Program-made: the position numbers and the translations under genes
Shown here: piece by piece, positions 9,752 through 18,473 of the stretch
How positions within the stretch are numbered: position 1 is the stretch's first letter
Layout: each line of letters starts with the position of its first letter
The notes under the pieces: generated by a model
What the model saw: the letters and a program-made list of their open reading frames with translations, nothing else
Told to the model about the DNA's origin: nothing
Database searches by the model: none
DNA from: Bacteroidota bacterium
GTDB lineage: Bacteria; Bacteroidota; Bacteroidia; Cytophagales; Cyclobacteriaceae
Direction of reading: 5' to 3'
Length of the DNA: 64,000 nt
NCBI GenBank assembly: GCA_018266055.1
Contig: JAFDYT010000015.1
Coordinates: forward strand, 62,001 to 126,000

Positions 9752-11869
9752 ATGGCAAACGCGAAGGAGTTTAAGCATGTGAGTTATTTGTGGGATGAGA
9801 AGAAAGCCGAGGAACTCAAAGGCAACGAAGTAGACCTTTTGATTTACCGCTCGAACCTGCTTGGCGCCGACTTAAGGCTCACCAACTACGGCGGCGGTAA
9901 CACGTCCTGTAAAGTAAAAGCAAAGGATCCCCTCACGGGAAAAGATACCGAAGTGATGTGGGTGAAAGGCTCAGGAGGCGATCTGGGTACATTAAAGAAA
10001 AGCGGACTTGCTGCCCTCTATCTCGACCGCCTGCATGCGCTGAAGAGCGTGTATCGCGGCCTTGCCTTTGAAGACGAGATGGTAGCCCTGTTCAATCATT
10101 GCATTTACGACCTCGACTCCAAAGCACCTTCTATTGACACGCCGTTACACGCGTTTCTTCCCTTCAAACATATTGATCACCTGCACCCGGATGCTGCCAT
10201 TGCCATCGCTGCCGCGAAAGACGGCCAACGAATCACACAGGAAATCTTCAAGGGAACGTTTGGCTGGGTAGAGTGGCAACGTCCCGGCTTTGATCTTGGA
10301 CTGAAACTAAAGCAATGCCTCGACAGTAACCCAGGCATCCGCGGCATCATGCTTGGGTCACACGGTTTGTTTACCTGGGGCGACACGGCGTACGAAAGTT
10401 ATCTCAACACCTTGCAAGTGATTGAACATTGTGCGGAATATCTTTCGAAACATGTCGGCGTAAAGCGAGCAGTCTTTGGAGGCGTAAAGATTACCTCTCA
10501 AGATGCTTCAACTCGTCGCATGCAGGCGGCAGCACTCGCGCCAGTACTTCGCGGACTATGCTCGTCGCACACGCGCATGATCGGCCACTTCACCGACAAC
10601 GAGCGTGTGCTTGAGTTTATTAATTCCAATGACTTATCAAGGCTTGCGCTGATGGGCACCAGTTGCCCGGATCATTTTTTGCGTACGAAAATCAGTCCGC
10701 TGGTACTTGACCTTACTTCTGGCGAAGACCTCACAGACGCTAACGCGGTGCGTGCAAAGTTGGAGGGTTCATTTGCATCGTATCGCACGATGTATGAAGA
10801 ATATTATACCTCATGCAAGCATTCAAATAGTCCCGCTATTCGTGATGCCAACCCGGTGGTAATCTTGTATCCCGGCATCGGTATGTTTACGTTTGCCAAA
10901 GACAAAGCCACCGCGCGTGTAGCCAGTGAGTTTTACATCAACGCCATCAACGTCATGAAAGGCGCGGAAGCCATTTCCGAATACACGGCGCTACCTCGTC
11001 AGGAAGCGTTCAACATTGAATACTGGCTTTTGGAAGAAGCGAAGCTGCAACGCATGCCGAAGCCCAAACCACTCACTGGAAAAGTAGCCTTCATCACGGG
11101 AAGCGCCGGAGGCATAGGAAAAGCAATCGCCCGGAAGTTTGTCAGTGAAGGGGCTAACGTAGTAATCATCGACAACGACAGCGATCGCCTGGCCCACGCC
11201 GAAGCAGAGTTCTTAAAACTGTTTGGCAAGGATGCCTTCACTGCCGTGCTGCTCGATGTAACGCAACAATCGCAAATTCACGAAGCATTTCAGAAGACCG
11301 CGCTCGCCTTCGGCGGTGTGGATATTGTGGTAAACAGCGCCGGCATTTCTATTTCAAAGTCGATTACCGATCATACCGAAAAAGACTGGGACTTACTCTA
11401 CGATATTTTAGTGAAGGGACAATTTATGATCACGCAGGCCGGCGTAGAAATCTTGCGCAAGCAAAGTGTTGGCGGTGATATCATCAACATCGTCAGTAAG
11501 AATGCGCTGGTGAGTGGTCCGAACAATGCTGGCTATGGTTCGGCAAAGGCGGCACAGCTTCACCTTAGCCGGTTGAATGCAGCCGAACTCGGCGTTGATA
11601 AAATCCGTGTGAACGTGATCAACCCCGATGCGGTAATTGCCGACAGTAAAATATGGGAAGGCGCGTGGGCCGAAGGTCGCGCGAAAGCCTATGGCGTAAC
11701 GGTAGAAGAGCTTCCCTCCTTTTATGCCAAAAGAACCTTACTGAACGAAATCATTTTACCTGACGACATCGCCAATGCCTGCTTTGCTTTTGTGGGAGGA
11801 TTGCTCAACAAGTCCACCGGCAATGTGCTGAATGTAGACGGAGGCGTAGCGATGGCGTTTGTTCGTTAA
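9752..11869 (+). CDS. Bifunctional rhamnulose-1-phosphate aldolase / short-chain dehydrogenase
   Basis: 705 residues from the ATG at 9752. A TTG four codons upstream also lies in frame but is less likely. The N-terminal half (about 1-430) is a class II aldolase/adducin domain with an HLHPDAAIA metal-site motif and a GSHGLFTWG motif. The C-terminal half (about 440-705) is a short-chain dehydrogenase with the TGSAGGIG cofactor loop (near 449), an NSAG motif and the Y-x3-K pair (about Y595/K599). The aldolase half is expected to split L-rhamnulose 1-phosphate into dihydroxyacetone phosphate and L-lactaldehyde, and the dehydrogenase half to oxidise or reduce the lactaldehyde. The fusion is a known family (RhaD aldolase-dehydrogenase type). 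The gene lies 12 bases after rhaT. Confidence 0.93.
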   Translation: MANAKEFKHVSYLWDEKKAEELKGNEVDLLIYRSNLLGADLRLTNYGGGNTSCKVKAKDPLTGKDTEVMWVKGSGGDLGTLKKSGLAALYLDRLHALKSVYRGLAFEDEMVALFNHCIYDLDSKAPSIDTPLHAFLPFKHIDHLHPDAAIAIAAAKDGQRITQEIFKGTFGWVEWQRPGFDLGLKLKQCLDSNPGIRGIMLGSHGLFTWGDTAYESYLNTLQVIEHCAEYLSKHVGVKRAVFGGVKITSQDASTRRMQAAALAPVLRGLCSSHTRMIGHFTDNERVLEFINSNDLSRLALMGTSCPDHFLRTKISPLVLDLTSGEDLTDANAVRAKLEGSFASYRTMYEEYYTSCKHSNSPAIRDANPVVILYPGIGMFTFAKDKATARVASEFYINAINVMKGAEAISEYTALPRQEAFNIEYWLLEEAKLQRMPKPKPLTGKVAFITGSAGGIGKAIARKFVSEGANVVIIDNDSDRLAHAEAEFLKLFGKDAFTAVLLDVTQQSQIHEAFQKTALAFGGVDIVVNSAGISISKSITDHTEKDWDLLYDILVKGQFMITQAGVEILRKQSVGGDIINIVSKNALVSGPNNAGYGSAKAAQLHLSRLNAAELGVDKIRVNVINPDAVIADSKIWEGAWAEGRAKAYGVTVEELPSFYAKRTLLNEIILPDDIANACFAFVGGLLNKSTGNVLNVDGGVAMAFVR

Positions 11870-11880
11870 CTGAATAGCTT

Positions 11881-12195
11881 ATGACGCGCATAGCATTCAA
11901 AATGAAATTACATGCCGACAAAGCAGCTGAGTACAAAGTCAGGCATGACGCACTATGGCCTGAGCTGCGCGAATTGCTCAAGGCGACTGGCATTTCAGAG
12001 TATTCTATTTTCCTAGATGAGAATACCCACGACCTATTTGGTGTAATGACCATCGCGCAAAAAGAAAAGTTTGACACCTTGCCTGATCATCCTGTGATGA
12101 AAAAATGGTGGACCTATATGAAAGATATCATGGACACCCACGACGATCACTCACCGGTGAGCATTCCATTAAAAGAAGTATTTTATCTCCCTTAG
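11881..12195 (+). CDS. rhaM: L-rhamnose mutarotase
   Basis: 104 residues, the usual size of this family. Visible family features are the RIAFKMKLH start, the RHDALWPEL motif with its active-site His, the ISEYSIFLDE strand, and a late WW pair in KKWWTYMKDIMD. The enzyme interconverts the alpha and beta anomers of L-rhamnose so that the isomerase receives the correct anomer. The gene is 11 bases after the aldolase gene and two bases before the isomerase ATG, well inside the operon. Confidence 0.95.
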   Translation: MTRIAFKMKLHADKAAEYKVRHDALWPELRELLKATGISEYSIFLDENTHDLFGVMTIAQKEKFDTLPDHPVMKKWWTYMKDIMDTHDDHSPVSIPLKEVFYLP

Positions 12196-12197
12196 CC

Positions 12198-13472
12198 ATG
12201 ATTCTCCCTCACACTTCCATTGAAAAGAGTAACGCGCCTCGGCTCGCCGCACATCAACGAAAGGTAGAGCATCTCCTATCTTTTTTTGCAGGAGGCGAAG
12301 AAGTGATCAAGCGACTCATGGAATTTCAAATCGCGATTCCCAGTTGGGCGCTGGGTACGGGAGGCACACGGTTCGGCAGATTTGCCGGCGGTGGCGAACC
12401 GCGCTCACTCGAAGAAAAGATTGAAGACATTGCGCTGCTTCATACACTCAATAAATCAAGTGGTGCGATTTCATTACACATTCCGTGGGACATTCCTCAG
12501 AACCCTCAAGCGATTAAAGCCCTGGCCGCACAGCATGGCATTCGCTTCGACGCTATGAACTCGAATACGTTTCAGGATCAGCCCGGCCAAAAGCTTAGTT
12601 ATAAATTCGGTTCGCTGCATCACGTCAGCAAAGCCGTGCGTGACCAAGCCATCGCGCACAATATCGAGGTCATTCGTTATGGCGAAGCATTGGGTTCAAA
12701 GTCGCTTACCGTGTGGCTTTCGGATGGCTCTTCTTTCCCGGGTCAACTCAATTTTCGAGAAGCCTTTCAACACACACTCGCCAGTCTGAAGGAAATCTAC
12801 GCAGCACTTCCCGCCGACTGGAAAATGTTCATTGAATACAAAGCCTTTGAGCCTAACTTCTATTCCATGACCGTGGGCGACTGGGGACAGTCGTACCTGT
12901 ATGCAAGTAAGCTCGGACCGAAAGCATTTACACTGGTCGACCTTGGACATCATCTGCCAAATGCCAACATTGAGCAAATTGTTTCTTTACTGTTGATGGA
13001 AGGAAAGCTTGGAGGTTTTCACTTCAACGACTCCAAATACGGCGACGATGACCTCACTGTGGGAAGCATCAATCCCTACCAGCTCTTTCTTATTTTTAGA
13101 GAGTTGGTGGAAGGAATGGATAATCAAAAAATGAATCACGCATCGTCGCTGGGCTGGATGATCGATGCTTCGCACAACGTGAAAGATCCACTGGAAGATC
13201 TTTTGCAATCAGTAGAAGCCATCAAGGTGGCGTATGCTCAGGCATTAATTGTCGATCAGGAAAAACTCGTTCTTGCTCAACGTGAAAACGACGTGGTGCT
13301 GGCGCAGGAAGTACTACAGGAAGCCTACCGTACTGATGTGCGAGCATTGGTTGGTGAAGCACGATTGCGTATGGGCGCCGCGCTGGATCCAATTGCAGCA
13401 TTCAGAGAACAGGGTGTTCGCAAAGCGCTGATTGCCGAACGAGGTTCATCCACTCAGGCTACGGGACTCTGA
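12198..13472 (+). CDS. L-rhamnose isomerase (sugar isomerase, RhaI-like)
   Basis: 424 residues from the ATG at 12198. A longer frame reaching back to 12105 overlaps rhaM and is rejected. The TIM-barrel motifs are visible: SLHIPWDIP, FIEYKAFEPNFYSM with the metal-binding Glu, a VDLGHHLPN stretch, GGFHFNDSKYGDDD with metal-binding His and Asp, and a WMIDASHNVKDP segment. These match the RhaI-type isomerases rather than classic enterobacterial RhaA. It converts L-rhamnose to L-rhamnulose. Its TGA overlaps the ATG of the kinase gene by one base (TGATG), so translational coupling is likely. Confidence 0.9.
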   Translation: MILPHTSIEKSNAPRLAAHQRKVEHLLSFFAGGEEVIKRLMEFQIAIPSWALGTGGTRFGRFAGGGEPRSLEEKIEDIALLHTLNKSSGAISLHIPWDIPQNPQAIKALAAQHGIRFDAMNSNTFQDQPGQKLSYKFGSLHHVSKAVRDQAIAHNIEVIRYGEALGSKSLTVWLSDGSSFPGQLNFREAFQHTLASLKEIYAALPADWKMFIEYKAFEPNFYSMTVGDWGQSYLYASKLGPKAFTLVDLGHHLPNANIEQIVSLLLMEGKLGGFHFNDSKYGDDDLTVGSINPYQLFLIFRELVEGMDNQKMNHASSLGWMIDASHNVKDPLEDLLQSVEAIKVAYAQALIVDQEKLVLAQRENDVVLAQEVLQEAYRTDVRALVGEARLRMGAALDPIAAFREQGVRKALIAERGSSTQATGL

Positions 13473-14851
13473 TGACTTCGTCATCCACATCGGCCTCTCC
13501 TGTCATTGCTGTTTTTGACATCGGCAAGACCAACAAAAAATTGATTCTCTTCGACGAAACGTACCGCGCAGTGTATGAAACGTCGGCACGTCTTGACGAG
13601 AAAACCGATGAAGACGGCTTTCCCTGTGAAGACCTAATGACGTTAACGCATTGGGTGAAGGATTCCTTCCGTAAGGCTTCCTCTCAGCGCGGGCTATTCA
13701 TCAAAGCCATTAATGTTTCGGCGTATGGTGCCAGCTTCGTTCATTTGGATGAACGGGGATTGCCAGTAGGAGAACTCATCAACTACCTCAAGCCATTTCC
13801 CGACTCCTTGATGAGTGATTTCCTTGCGAAGCATGATCCGCACCATCGGATATTTCAGGAGACGGCGTCACCGAAACTTGGTCATCTTAACTCAGGACTT
13901 CAACTGCTCTGGTTAAAGTATCAGCGGCCAGCGTTGTTTTCACAGATCAGACACTCACTTCATCTGCCGCAGTTCATCAGCTTTTTGTTTTCAGGAAAAA
14001 CGCATACCGAAATGACCAGCATCGGTTGTCATACGTTGCTGTGGAATTTTCATCAGAATAAATACCACGACTGGGTACGCGCAGAACAACTCGACAGATA
14101 TTTTCCTGCCGTCGTTCCGTGCGATCATACAGACGAACTAAACGAAGGATATCTTACCGTAGGCGTGGGTCTGCACGATAGTTCAGCCGCGTTGCTTCCG
14201 TATCTTCGAATTATTAATGAACCATTTGCCCTCATCTCTTCCGGCACGTGGTGTATTACGTTGAATCCCTTTAATCATAGGCCGCTTACGGAAGACGAGC
14301 TAGCCGCCGATTGTCTTTGCTACATGAGTTGTGAAGGCAAACCGGTGAAGGCGTCGCGACTATTTGCCGGGCAAGCGCATGAGGTGGCGGTTAAAAAAAT
14401 AGCAGCACACTTTCATACCGCTACCGAGGCTCATCATTTCGTTTACTTTCAATCAGAATTGTTCGATAAGCTCGGTGGAAAAACCGCCTACGCAAGCATG
14501 ACCGGAGAAGGAAACTATTTATCCCGATTTCAGGAGAAAAATTTATCAGAATTCGATTCGTATGCTGAGGCATATCATTACTTTATGATACATCTTGTAC
14601 AGCAACAATATCACTCGACGCAGCGCGTGGTAAAAGGAAGTGGAGTAAAAAAGATCTTTGTGGATGGTGGCTTTAGCAACAACGAGGTATTCATGAACTT
14701 GCTTGCTCAAGCTTTTCCCGACCATGAGGTTTATAGCTCATCAATGCCGCAGGCATCATCCATTGGCGCAGCTTTAGCTATTCATCATCATTGGAACTCT
14801 TCGCCTCTACCCAAAGAGATTATTCAATTTAAGAGATACCTCAGCCTTTAA
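13472..14851 (+). CDS. Rhamnulokinase-like FGGY carbohydrate kinase
   Basis: 459 residues. The FGGY/actin-fold phosphate motif is seen at the N-terminus as AVFDIGKTNKKLILFD, a variant of the usual DxGT(S) motif. A second phosphate motif ISSGTWCI lies in the middle, and the adenosine motif appears as FVDGGFSNNEVFM near the end. By position it should phosphorylate L-rhamnulose to the 1-phosphate that the aldolase needs. The sequence is distant from enterobacterial RhaB, and the substrate is inferred from the operon. It is the last gene of the operon and is convergent with the ROK gene. No clear terminator was seen in the 21 bases between them. Confidence 0.85.
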   Translation: MTSSSTSASPVIAVFDIGKTNKKLILFDETYRAVYETSARLDEKTDEDGFPCEDLMTLTHWVKDSFRKASSQRGLFIKAINVSAYGASFVHLDERGLPVGELINYLKPFPDSLMSDFLAKHDPHHRIFQETASPKLGHLNSGLQLLWLKYQRPALFSQIRHSLHLPQFISFLFSGKTHTEMTSIGCHTLLWNFHQNKYHDWVRAEQLDRYFPAVVPCDHTDELNEGYLTVGVGLHDSSAALLPYLRIINEPFALISSGTWCITLNPFNHRPLTEDELAADCLCYMSCEGKPVKASRLFAGQAHEVAVKKIAAHFHTATEAHHFVYFQSELFDKLGGKTAYASMTGEGNYLSRFQEKNLSEFDSYAEAYHYFMIHLVQQQYHSTQRVVKGSGVKKIFVDGGFSNNEVFMNLLAQAFPDHEVYSSSMPQASSIGAALAIHHHWNSSPLPKEIIQFKRYLSL

Positions 14852-14872
14852 TTTCTGAAGCTCTCTAAGAGA

Positions 14873-15793
14873 TTAAGAAAGATAGGCGGCTCCAAACACA
14901 CCAGCACTGTCGCCGAGTTTGGGGCGAAGCATTGGCGTATCAAAGCGATCATTGAAGATATACTTTTGAAGCGACGCGCGCCCTTCGGTGTAAATCAAGT
15001 CGATGTTGCCCACACCGCCGCCGATCACAATTACATCGGGATCAAGGATGTTTACCACCACACTTAGTCCCAAACCAAAGAAGTGAATCATCCGCTCGAT
15101 GGTGAGTTTAGCAACCTCATCGTTGCCTGCTTTGTAGTTTTCGTAAATCTCTTTCATAGTTCGCTTTACACCGCGGTTTTCGAAATAGAATTTCTCTAAC
15201 GAAGGTCCCGCGAGAATCTTTTCTACGCATCCCACCTTGCCACAATAACAAAGGTCTTTCACCGAGTCGTCGAGGTAATTGTGGCCCCACTCTCCTCCTA
15301 TCCCATGAAAACCGTTCACCACTTTTCCATCGACTACCACACCGCCACCAGTACCAGTGCCAAGGATCACACCGAATACCACGCGTGCGTCAGGAAACTT
15401 TTCTTTGACGATGCCCATGTTGGCTTCCGCCAGCGCAAAGCAGTTGGCGTCGTTGGCCATGTTAATCTTAATGCCAATCTTTTTTTCCAGATCTTCTCTC
15501 AGCGGCATTCCATTAAGACACGTAGTGTTGCAGTTGCGCATCAATCCTGTGTTTCTATCCCGAATGCCCGGCGTTGCGATTCCAATCTGCTGAGGTCTGT
15601 AGCCCAGGCTCGCAGCCATCAGGTCCACCATCTTTTTTAACTGATTCAACATGTGATCGTAGCCGAGATGACTCTCGGTAGCTACACGATCTCTGAACAA
15701 TACTTCAGGGTTTTCTTTCGATAATAAAACTGCACCTTCAATTTTTGTTCCACCGAGGTCAATGCCCCAGAGATTTACCTTAGCATCCTTCAT
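14873..15793 (-). CDS. ROK family sugar kinase (glucokinase-like)
   Basis: 306 residues. The ROK features are complete: an N-terminal GIDLGGTKIEGAVL phosphate loop (10-23), catalytic D115 in MANDANCFA, a GTGTGGG loop (146-151), H163 and H171 around GIGGEWGHN, and the zinc cluster C-x-C-G-x-x-G-C (C182, C184, C189). It likely phosphorylates a hexose such as glucose, though ROK members also use N-acetylated sugars, mannose or fructose. No DNA-binding N-terminus is present, so it is an enzyme and not a ROK repressor. It is followed upstream on the same strand by an oxidoreductase with a 37-base gap. Confidence 0.9.
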   Translation of the reverse strand: MKDAKVNLWGIDLGGTKIEGAVLLSKENPEVLFRDRVATESHLGYDHMLNQLKKMVDLMAASLGYRPQQIGIATPGIRDRNTGLMRNCNTTCLNGMPLREDLEKKIGIKINMANDANCFALAEANMGIVKEKFPDARVVFGVILGTGTGGGVVVDGKVVNGFHGIGGEWGHNYLDDSVKDLCYCGKVGCVEKILAGPSLEKFYFENRGVKRTMKEIYENYKAGNDEVAKLTIERMIHFFGLGLSVVVNILDPDVIVIGGGVGNIDLIYTEGRASLQKYIFNDRFDTPMLRPKLGDSAGVFGAAYLS

Positions 15794-15817
15794 TACGTGT
15801 ATCGTTATAAATTCTAA

Positions 15818-17131
15818 TTACAAGTTAGGCACGACATATCCGTTTTGGTAGTGCGCGTTGATCAGCACATTCGCTTTATCGTCCGTGAATTTGCCTGCAC
15901 GCTCGTCCCACACTACGCGCGCGCCGGTCTTATAGGAGATGTTACCCATCTGGCAAACTTTGGCAACATGAGCGCCATCCTGAATAGAGCATTTGAGTTT
16001 ATTAAAATCACGCGACTTGATCACGTCAACAAAATTGATCATGTGATTTTCGAGTCCCGAACCTTTGTTGGGTTGAAAGGGAACAGGCTCCATACGCTTT
16101 TCATCAGCGATCACTTCCCATCCGCCGCGATCAAGCACCAGCGTACCGTTGTTGCCGATGTAGGCTATGCCGTGGTCGCGTCCATACTGGCCATTGCTGA
16201 TTCCCTGTGCATGCTCCCAGATAAGGTTGTAATCGCCAAACTCATAGAGCGTAGCAAGTGTATCGGGTGTTTCTTCCGGTCCATCGGGATAGGCATATTT
16301 CCCGCCAAGGGCCACTGCCGATTTTGGAAACTTCGCGTCCATTCCAAGTAAGGCATAATCAATCAGGTGAACACCCCAATCGGTCATCAAGCCACCCGCA
16401 TAATCCCAATACCACCGAAAGTTAAAATGAAAGCGATTAGGATTGAACGGCCGTGTGGGTGCTGGTCCTAGCCACATTTTGTAATCCACACCGGCCGGAA
16501 CAGGACCGTCAGGTTGAGCTGTCATGGGTTTCATCCAGCCCTGATACGCCCAGGCTTTCACGGTGCGAATCTTGCCAAGCTTTCCTGTCTTTAAAAAATT
16601 CAACGCATCTACAAAATGAGGAACGCTGCGTTGCCATTGCCCTACCTGCACCGCGCGACTATAGCGTTGCTGTGCGGCCATCATCACGTTACACTCCTGT
16701 ATGGAGTTGCCCACAGGCTTCTCCACGTAAACATCCATACCGGCACTGCACGCTTCCACCATTTGCAAACAATGCCAGTGATCAGGTGTGCCGATGACTA
16801 CAATATCGATGTCTTTGTTTTCCAGCAGCTTGCGATAGTCGCCATACGTTTTGGGTTGAATGCCAAGTTTGCCGAGTTCCTGCTTGCGCGAATTCAATAC
16901 ATTTTCATCCACATCGCAGAGCGCCACCACATTGGTGCCGGGCACTTTCATCAATTGCTTAAGGTCTCCCCACCCCATTCCGTTGATACCGATAGCGCCT
17001 ACATTGAGACGATCGCTCGGCGCAAGTTTTTTAACGTGCGCAAGCGCATCAAGTGAAACGAACGAAGATAAACCCAAAGCAGCAGCGGCTTTGGATGAAG
17101 TGTGGAGGAAAGACCGGCGTGTGTGTTTCAT
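15818..17131 (-). CDS. Gfo/Idh/MocA family oxidoreductase, Tat-exported
   Basis: 437 residues from the ATG at 17131. A TTG four codons further upstream is also in frame. The N-terminus TRRSFL followed by a hydrophobic Ala/Leu stretch is a twin-arginine signal. Next comes a Rossmann domain with GINGMGWGDL, a VVALCDVDE strand, and the EKPVGN motif characteristic of the family. The C-terminal domain carries the substrate side, with GGLMTDWGVHLID. Such periplasmic members act on sugars or sugar derivatives with a tightly bound nicotinamide cofactor. Substrate is unknown. It probably shares a transcript with the ROK kinase. Confidence 0.9.
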   Translation of the reverse strand: MKHTRRSFLHTSSKAAAALGLSSFVSLDALAHVKKLAPSDRLNVGAIGINGMGWGDLKQLMKVPGTNVVALCDVDENVLNSRKQELGKLGIQPKTYGDYRKLLENKDIDIVVIGTPDHWHCLQMVEACSAGMDVYVEKPVGNSIQECNVMMAAQQRYSRAVQVGQWQRSVPHFVDALNFLKTGKLGKIRTVKAWAYQGWMKPMTAQPDGPVPAGVDYKMWLGPAPTRPFNPNRFHFNFRWYWDYAGGLMTDWGVHLIDYALLGMDAKFPKSAVALGGKYAYPDGPEETPDTLATLYEFGDYNLIWEHAQGISNGQYGRDHGIAYIGNNGTLVLDRGGWEVIADEKRMEPVPFQPNKGSGLENHMINFVDVIKSRDFNKLKCSIQDGAHVAKVCQMGNISYKTGARVVWDERAGKFTDDKANVLINAHYQNGYVVPNL

Positions 17132-17202
17132 AAATTTGATCAATGTATAATCGATAAAGTTACACGATTATCAATTAACCAAAAATCACAAGGGCCTAAA
17201 AA

Positions 17203-18471
17203 TCAGCGCGAGGAGAAATCGATGGGGAGGTCATTTCCCTGAAGGAATCCAAGCGGTTTATATTCTTTCAATCCCGGAAAGATGTAGCCAAGTTTTTTGT
17301 TCTGTAAACGGCGAACGACAATCTCGCTCAGCACAGTTCGGTAGTCGGTGGTAACGGCAAGATCGACATGGTTGTCAAGTTGCTCGTTGGAAAGACCTGG
17401 CCATTGGCCGTACATCTTTCCTCCGTTAACTTTATTTCCAAGCACAAACATCACGTTGCCGTGACCGTGATCGGTGCCGCCGCTTTTGTTGGCTTTCAAC
17501 CTTCGGCCAAACTCACTCATCACCAACACCGTAATGTTTTTATTTTGATTGGCAACGTCATTATAAAATGCGCCCAGCGATTTTGACAATCCCTCGGTAA
17601 GGTTTGCAAACACGTTGGGCTGATGTTCGTGCGTATCCCAGCCGCCATAATCCACAGTAGCTACTTGCAAGCCTACATCGAGTTTGATCACTTGTGCAAG
17701 AGAGGCCAGCGAACGGCTGAACGGATTATTCTCTAGATATCCTGCCTTTCGCAGATAGGCGTTGTCGATTGTGCTAGTGTTAGATGACACTTTGCTATTC
17801 AGAAAGCGCACGGAGTCCAGCGTGTTGTTCGCCACCTTATCGATAAGGCGATCTCCTTTGTAAAACGTTCGTAGTAAATCTGAAATGCGCGGATCGCCAT
17901 GCAGTTTGTAATCGTTAAGGTTGTTCAACGCCACTGTCGTGTTGCTCCCAAGAAAAGAGGAAGGCATCGCAGCCCCCAAGGCGAGCGAACGAAATGGAGA
18001 ATCGCCGATGGCAGCGCTTTTCAAATAGCGTGTGAACCATCCTTCCGACAGATTCTTATCATTAGGAGAGCCACGCTCAATAAAATCCTGTGCATCAAAA
18101 TGACTGCGGGTTCCGTTAGTTAGCCCTGCGCTGTGAATGATCGCCAGACTGTTGTTGTCATAAAGCTCTTTGAGCTCGGCTGCTTTGGGATGAAAGCGAA
18201 AGTCAATTCCCGTCAGTGAGTTTTTAAGGATAAGCCCCGCATTGTCACCGGAGTCGGTCAGGCGCAATTCAAGCGGCCGCTCGGCAAAATAAAATGAATC
18301 GTTGACAGGTCCTACCAGGTTGAGGCCATCGCATCCGCCACGCAAAAAGACATAAATAAAGATGTCGTCCATCGAACTTCCTTCCGGGGAAAAGGAAAAG
18401 CCTGTGATTCTACTTCCCGCCATGGCGGCAATCGCTGCCGAACATCCCACTATAAATTCTCTACGTTTCAT
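17203..18471 (-). CDS. DUF1501 domain exported protein
   Basis: 422 residues. The start KRREF plus a hydrophobic stretch is a Tat-like signal. The body has DUF1501 features: a FLRGGCDGLNLV motif near the N-terminus, HSAGL, SHFDAQDFIERG, a VATVDYGGWDTHEHQ segment, a VMSEFGRR motif, and GGTDHGHGNVMFVLG. The fold is related to the alkaline phosphatase/sulfatase superfamily, but no activity is established. The gene starts two bases downstream of the DUF1800 stop. The two families occur as a pair in many Bacteroidota and Planctomycetes, which suggests they work together in the envelope. Confidence 0.93.
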   Translation of the reverse strand: MKRREFIVGCSAAIAAMAGSRITGFSFSPEGSSMDDIFIYVFLRGGCDGLNLVGPVNDSFYFAERPLELRLTDSGDNAGLILKNSLTGIDFRFHPKAAELKELYDNNSLAIIHSAGLTNGTRSHFDAQDFIERGSPNDKNLSEGWFTRYLKSAAIGDSPFRSLALGAAMPSSFLGSNTTVALNNLNDYKLHGDPRISDLLRTFYKGDRLIDKVANNTLDSVRFLNSKVSSNTSTIDNAYLRKAGYLENNPFSRSLASLAQVIKLDVGLQVATVDYGGWDTHEHQPNVFANLTEGLSKSLGAFYNDVANQNKNITVLVMSEFGRRLKANKSGGTDHGHGNVMFVLGNKVNGGKMYGQWPGLSNEQLDNHVDLAVTTDYRTVLSEIVVRRLQNKKLGYIFPGLKEYKPLGFLQGNDLPIDFSSR

Positions 18472-18473
18472 TT

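Noticed and set aside
12105-12197. Longer N-terminus for the rhamnose isomerase
   Set aside because: It overlaps rhaM by 91 bases and has no family match. The ATG at 12198 gives the normal start.
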